DNA of 64,000 nt. Origin: Butyricicoccus sp. Lineage in GTDB: Bacteria > Bacillota > Clostridia > Oscillospirales > Butyricicoccaceae. Location: positions 167,066 to 231,065 of the forward strand of contig JAGHIZ010000069.1 of assembly GCA_017886875.1 (NCBI GenBank). Direction: 5' to 3'. How positions within the stretch are numbered: the stretch's first letter is position 1; every line of letters begins with the position of its first letter. Positions 60,879 to 64,000 of the stretch are shown here, in pieces. Made by a program: the position numbers and the translations under genes. Below the pieces are notes generated by a model. That model was not told the origin of the DNA. It saw nothing but the letters and a program-made list of their open reading frames with translations, and made no database searches.

Positions 60879-61559
60879 ATGGCAATAACAAGTGCAAGAG
60901 AAAATGCATATCAGCTTTTAAGAACACGTATTCTACATTTAGACTTAATTCCAGGAACAGCATTAAATGAAAAAGAACTTGCAGATGAGCTTGGAATAAG
61001 TCGTACACCAGTAAGAGAAGCTATAATTATGCTAAGTTTAGCAAATTTAGTTGTTGTAAAACCTCAAAGTGGTACATTTGTTTCTAAAATAGATACTGAG
61101 CAAGTGGAAATGGAGCAGTTTTTAAGATTTGCTTGGGAAAAAGAAATACTTCATAATGTAGCAGATATTTTAAATGAAAATCATAGAATAAGATATGATG
61201 AAAATTTACAGCTTTATAGATTTTATTTAAAATCCCAAAACCCAAATAGGGGAGATAAACTTTTAGAGCTTGATAATGAATTCCATAGAATACCTTTTGA
61301 TATTTTAGGTAAACAGGGTTATTTTGGTTTTATTCAATCCAAACTTCAACATATAGAACGTCTTAGAATTTTAAGCCTAAAAGTATTTTCTGATGAAAAT
61401 ATTCCATCTGACCATGAAAATATTGTAAATGCATTGTTTGACAAAAAGCTTGATTTAATGGATAAATATCTTGATGAACATATGAACAGATATAAAGGAC
61501 ATTTAAAAACTGTATACGAAGTATTTCCAGATTATTTTGATGATAAATATTCGCTTTAA
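60879..61559 (+). CDS. GntR/FCD-family transcriptional regulator of the uxu locus
   Basis: This 226-residue regulator has an N-terminal winged helix (LNEKELADELGISRTPVREAI) and a C-terminal all-helical FCD ligand domain with the metal/ligand His residues (DNEFHRIPF and DHENIVNAL). It lies just upstream of uxuA and uxuB, so it probably controls hexuronate breakdown. GAGGGGG precedes the ATG by about 11 bases. It has its own promoter and terminator, so uxuA is a separate transcript. Confidence 0.88.
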   Translation: MAITSARENAYQLLRTRILHLDLIPGTALNEKELADELGISRTPVREAIIMLSLANLVVVKPQSGTFVSKIDTEQVEMEQFLRFAWEKEILHNVADILNENHRIRYDENLQLYRFYLKSQNPNRGDKLLELDNEFHRIPFDILGKQGYFGFIQSKLQHIERLRILSLKVFSDENIPSDHENIVNALFDKKLDLMDKYLDEHMNRYKGHLKTVYEVFPDYFDDKYSL

Positions 61560-61590
61560 AGCAGAGACTAAATTTAGTCTCTGCTTTTTT
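61558..61590 (+). terminator. intrinsic terminator after the GntR gene
   Basis: AAAGCAGAGACTA/TAGTCTCTGCTTT is a perfect 13-base stem (61558-61570 with 61575-61587) followed by T's. Confidence 0.9.
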
Positions 61591-61635
61591 ACTATCAAAA
61601 TGCACATAAAATTTTATTAAATATGTGAAAGTTTA

Positions 61636-61647
61636 CAGTTGCAACTG
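61636..61647 (+). promoter_or_regulatory. operator-like palindrome upstream of uxuA
   Basis: CAGTTGCAACTG is a perfect 12-base palindrome about 77 bases before the uxuA ATG, overlapping a TTTACA-like -35 (61632-61637). It is a candidate GntR site, though no second copy is seen at the regulator's own promoter. Confidence 0.5.
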
Positions 61648-61723
61648 AAATGTTAATATATTAAAATATCAGTTATAGAGAACAGCTCAACAGTGAGCAC
61701 GAAAATTTAAAGGAGGTTTCCTT

Positions 61724-62794
61724 ATGCCAATGCAAATGGGTTTTCGCTGGTATGGCGAAGGTAATGATAGCATCTCCTTGTCTGATATTAAGCAAATTCC
61801 AGGCGTAACAAGCATCGTTTGGGCTTTGCACCACAAACAGCCAGGCGAGGTTTGGGAGAAAGAAGAAATCGCAGAGGTTAAAAAACAACTTGATGAGTAC
61901 GGTTTTAATATGGACGTTGTAGAGTCTGTAAACGTTCATGATGATATCAAGGTTGGTCTGCCCACAAGAGATAAATATATTGAAAACTATATCCAGACTA
62001 TTAGAAATTTAAAAGAGTTTGGTGTAAAAGTTATTTGTTATAACTTTATGCCAATTTTCGACTGGACTAGAACAGACCTGTTCCACCCAGTAGGTGATGG
62101 CTCTACTGCTCTTTACTATGAAAAGTCTAAAATCCATGATGACCCTAAGGAAATGGCTGACTATATCCTTAATAATCTGCATGGTATGACTTTCCCAGGT
62201 TGGGAGCCAGAACGTATGGCTCGTCTTGATGAGCTATTTGAGCTTTACAGACCTGTAACTAAAGAGAAACTATGGGAAAATCTAAAGTATTTCCTTGAGG
62301 CTATTATGCCTGTTTGTCATGAATGTGATATAAAAATGGCTATCCATCAGGACGACCCACCATGGGATATCTTTGGTTTACCTAGACTGCTGGTTGATGA
62401 AGCTGCTATTGACCGTTTCTTAAAGATGGTTGATGACCCATATAACTGTTTAACCCTTTGCTCTGGTAGCTTAGGTGCAAATCCTGATAATAATGTTGCT
62501 GATATTGTTCGCAAGCATTGCGACCGTATCGCTTTTGCTCATATCAGAAATGTAAAGCATTTTGAAAATGGCGATTTCTCTGAGGCTTCTCACAGAGATT
62601 GTGATGGTGATACTGGTATCATTGATATTGTTAAGGCTTATCATGATTGTGGTTATGAGGGTTATATACGTCCTGACCATGGTCGCCATCTGTGGGGCGA
62701 AAAGTGTCGTCCAGGTTATGGCTTATATGATAGAGCACTAGGTATTATGTATATCTGGGGCATTTGGGATATGTTAGATAAGCTTGATAAGTGA
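61724..62794 (+). CDS. uxuA: mannonate dehydratase
   Basis: This 356-residue TIM-barrel metalloenzyme dehydrates D-mannonate to 2-keto-3-deoxygluconate in glucuronate catabolism. It starts MQMGFRWYGEGNDSISL and has the WALHHKQPGEVW, NFMPIFDWTR and HQDDPPWDIFGLPR motifs of UxuA, with metal-binding His/Cys residues near SLGANPDNNV and FAHIRNVK. AAAGGAGG precedes the ATG by about 6 bases. It is 19 bases upstream of the mannonate oxidoreductase. Confidence 0.96.
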   Translation: MPMQMGFRWYGEGNDSISLSDIKQIPGVTSIVWALHHKQPGEVWEKEEIAEVKKQLDEYGFNMDVVESVNVHDDIKVGLPTRDKYIENYIQTIRNLKEFGVKVICYNFMPIFDWTRTDLFHPVGDGSTALYYEKSKIHDDPKEMADYILNNLHGMTFPGWEPERMARLDELFELYRPVTKEKLWENLKYFLEAIMPVCHECDIKMAIHQDDPPWDIFGLPRLLVDEAAIDRFLKMVDDPYNCLTLCSGSLGANPDNNVADIVRKHCDRIAFAHIRNVKHFENGDFSEASHRDCDGDTGIIDIVKAYHDCGYEGYIRPDHGRHLWGEKCRPGYGLYDRALGIMYIWGIWDMLDKLDK

Positions 62795-62813
62795 TTTATA
62801 AAGGTGGTTTAAT

Positions 62814-64000
62814 ATGAAACTTACTGATATTCAAAATAGCAATTTTGATAAAGCACAGTGGGAAGAAAAAGGCTATACTCTGCCAAAATTCGACATTGAG
62901 GCAGTAAAACAAAAAACTCATGATGAGCCAACTTGGGTTCACTTTGGTGCTGGTAATATTTTTAGAGCTTTTCCAGCTGCTATGCTGCAAAAGGTGCTTG
63001 ATAATGGAGAATATGACAGAGGCGTAATTGTTGCTGAAGGCTTTGATTATGAAATCATTGATAAAGCTTATGCTCCATACAACAATATGAGCCTATTAGT
63101 ATTATTAAAATCTGATGGTTCTATTGAAAAGCGTGTTGTTGCATCTGTTACAGAAAGCCTAAAGGCTGACAAGCAGTTTGAAGCTGATTGGAATAGACTT
63201 GCTGAGATTTTTGTAAATCCTTCCCTTGAAATGATTAGCTTTACAATCACAGAAAAGGGCTACTCTGTTGTTGAGGCTGATTTAGAGCGTGGATTAGAGC
63301 CTCAATTTATTATGGGTAAGGTTACCGCTTTAATGCTAAAGCGTTTTGAAGCTGGTGCTTATCCTGTAACCATTCAAAGCATGGATAACTGCTCTCACAA
63401 TGGCGATAAGCTGAAAAATGCTGTTATGGCTTATGCTAATGCTTGGGTTAAGGCTGGCATTGCTCCACAAAGCTTTGTTGATTATCTAAATGATAATTCC
63501 AAGGTTTCTTATCCATGGAGTATGATTGATAAAATCACCCCACGTCCTGACAAGCTAGTTCAAGATATGCTTGCAAAGGACGGTTTCGAGGATAACTATA
63601 CTATTATCACAGAACGTAACACTTATACAGCTCCTTTTGTAAATGCAGAGGAAACCGAATATCTTGTTATGGAAGATGATTATACTAATGGTCGTCCACC
63701 ACTAGATAAAGCGGGTGCAATCTATGCACAGCGTGAAACCGTTGATAAGGTTGAAAAGATGAAAGTTTGTACTTGTCTTAACCCACTTCATACCGCTATG
63801 TCTATCTATGGCTGTATGTTAGGTTACACTCTTATCTCTGATGAAATGAAGGACGAGGATATTAAGGGACTTATCACTAAGATGGGTTATATTGAAGCTA
63901 TGCCTGTTGTAGTTGACCCAGTTGTATTAAAGCCAGCTGATTTTATTGATGCTGTATTAACTCGCCGTCTGCCTAACCCATTTATGCCAGACGCTCCTCA
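62814..64000 (+). CDS. uxuB: mannitol dehydrogenase-family D-mannonate oxidoreductase, 5' part
   Basis: This open frame runs off the right edge after about 395 codons. The N-terminal Rossmann motif WVHFGAGNIFRAF and the later SMDNCSHNGDKL and KVCTCLNPLHTAMS motifs belong to the long-chain mannitol dehydrogenase family, which includes UxuB (fructuronate reductase). AAGGTGG precedes the ATG. Its place after uxuA supports fructuronate to mannonate reduction, the step before UxuA. The C-terminus is outside the window. Confidence 0.9.
   Translation, partial: MKLTDIQNSNFDKAQWEEKGYTLPKFDIEAVKQKTHDEPTWVHFGAGNIFRAFPAAMLQKVLDNGEYDRGVIVAEGFDYEIIDKAYAPYNNMSLLVLLKSDGSIEKRVVASVTESLKADKQFEADWNRLAEIFVNPSLEMISFTITEKGYSVVEADLERGLEPQFIMGKVTALMLKRFEAGAYPVTIQSMDNCSHNGDKLKNAVMAYANAWVKAGIAPQSFVDYLNDNSKVSYPWSMIDKITPRPDKLVQDMLAKDGFEDNYTIITERNTYTAPFVNAEETEYLVMEDDYTNGRPPLDKAGAIYAQRETVDKVEKMKVCTCLNPLHTAMSIYGCMLGYTLISDEMKDEDIKGLITKMGYIEAMPVVVDPVVLKPADFIDAVLTRRLPNPFMPDAP

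Overview
The window is chromosomal DNA from a low-GC, strictly anaerobic Firmicute, most likely a gut-type clostridium of the Ruminococcaceae/Oscillospiraceae kind. This is inferred from a FabK-type fatty acid operon, a reverse-type rubrerythrin, DegV, WhiA and RicT proteins, YesM/YesN-style sugar sensing, a clostridial rnpB and a glucuronate (uxu) locus. No phage, transposase, CRISPR array or plasmid gene is visible.

Layout. 1-7.3 kb: a near-complete type II fatty-acid operon (fabH end, fabK, fabG, fabF, accB, fabZ, accC, accD, accA, acpP), then a MarR regulator with its own promoter and operator-like palindrome, then degV. 8.8-14.6 kb: an AEC transporter, a MocR regulator, and glutamyl- and glutaminyl-tRNA synthetases. 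14.6-16.2 kb (minus): a queuosine-precursor salvage pair (transporter plus QueL-like radical SAM lyase) behind a structured leader that looks like a riboswitch. 16.4-21.9 kb: a phosphohexomutase, a membrane protein, a structured gene-free stretch, rpsO with a leader, and pnp. 21.9-24 kb (minus): an acyltransferase and a pseudouridine synthase. 24-40 kb: DUF177-rpmF; DUF512-der-plsY-gpsA; murB-rapZ-whiA-dnaE-pfkA; an SDR, a P-loop protein and a second degV; and a polysaccharide deacetylase. 40.4-44.6 kb (minus): ricT, holB, an Orn/Lys/Arg decarboxylase-like gene and a QueG-like reductase. 44.7-49.9 kb: serC-serA, a phosphoesterase, a lipase-like hydrolase and a Bax-inhibitor-type membrane protein. 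49.9-55.4 kb (minus): a decaying sugar-sensing and uptake locus with two binding proteins, a histidine kinase missing its N-terminus, a response regulator and a 3' fragment of mglC. 55.4-56.5 kb: rubrerythrin and an Rrf2 regulator. 56.6-58.5 kb: two tRNA-Leu genes, a SARP-like regulator with a degenerate GGDEF-like tail, and a divergent 64-residue exported or membrane peptide gene preceded by direct repeats. 58.5-64 kb: rnpB, murD, a repeat-containing lipoprotein, and a GntR regulator with uxuA and the start of uxuB.

Most of the window is housekeeping: lipid synthesis, translation, cell wall, replication and serine synthesis. The best places for undescribed biology are (1) the promoter-aptamer-terminator leader in front of the queuosine salvage genes, (2) the SARP-like regulator, direct repeats and small exported peptide, (3) the remodelled three-component sugar sensor, whose kinase has a perfect Shine-Dalgarno in front of an ATA codon, and (4) the hairpin-rich gap upstream of rpsO.
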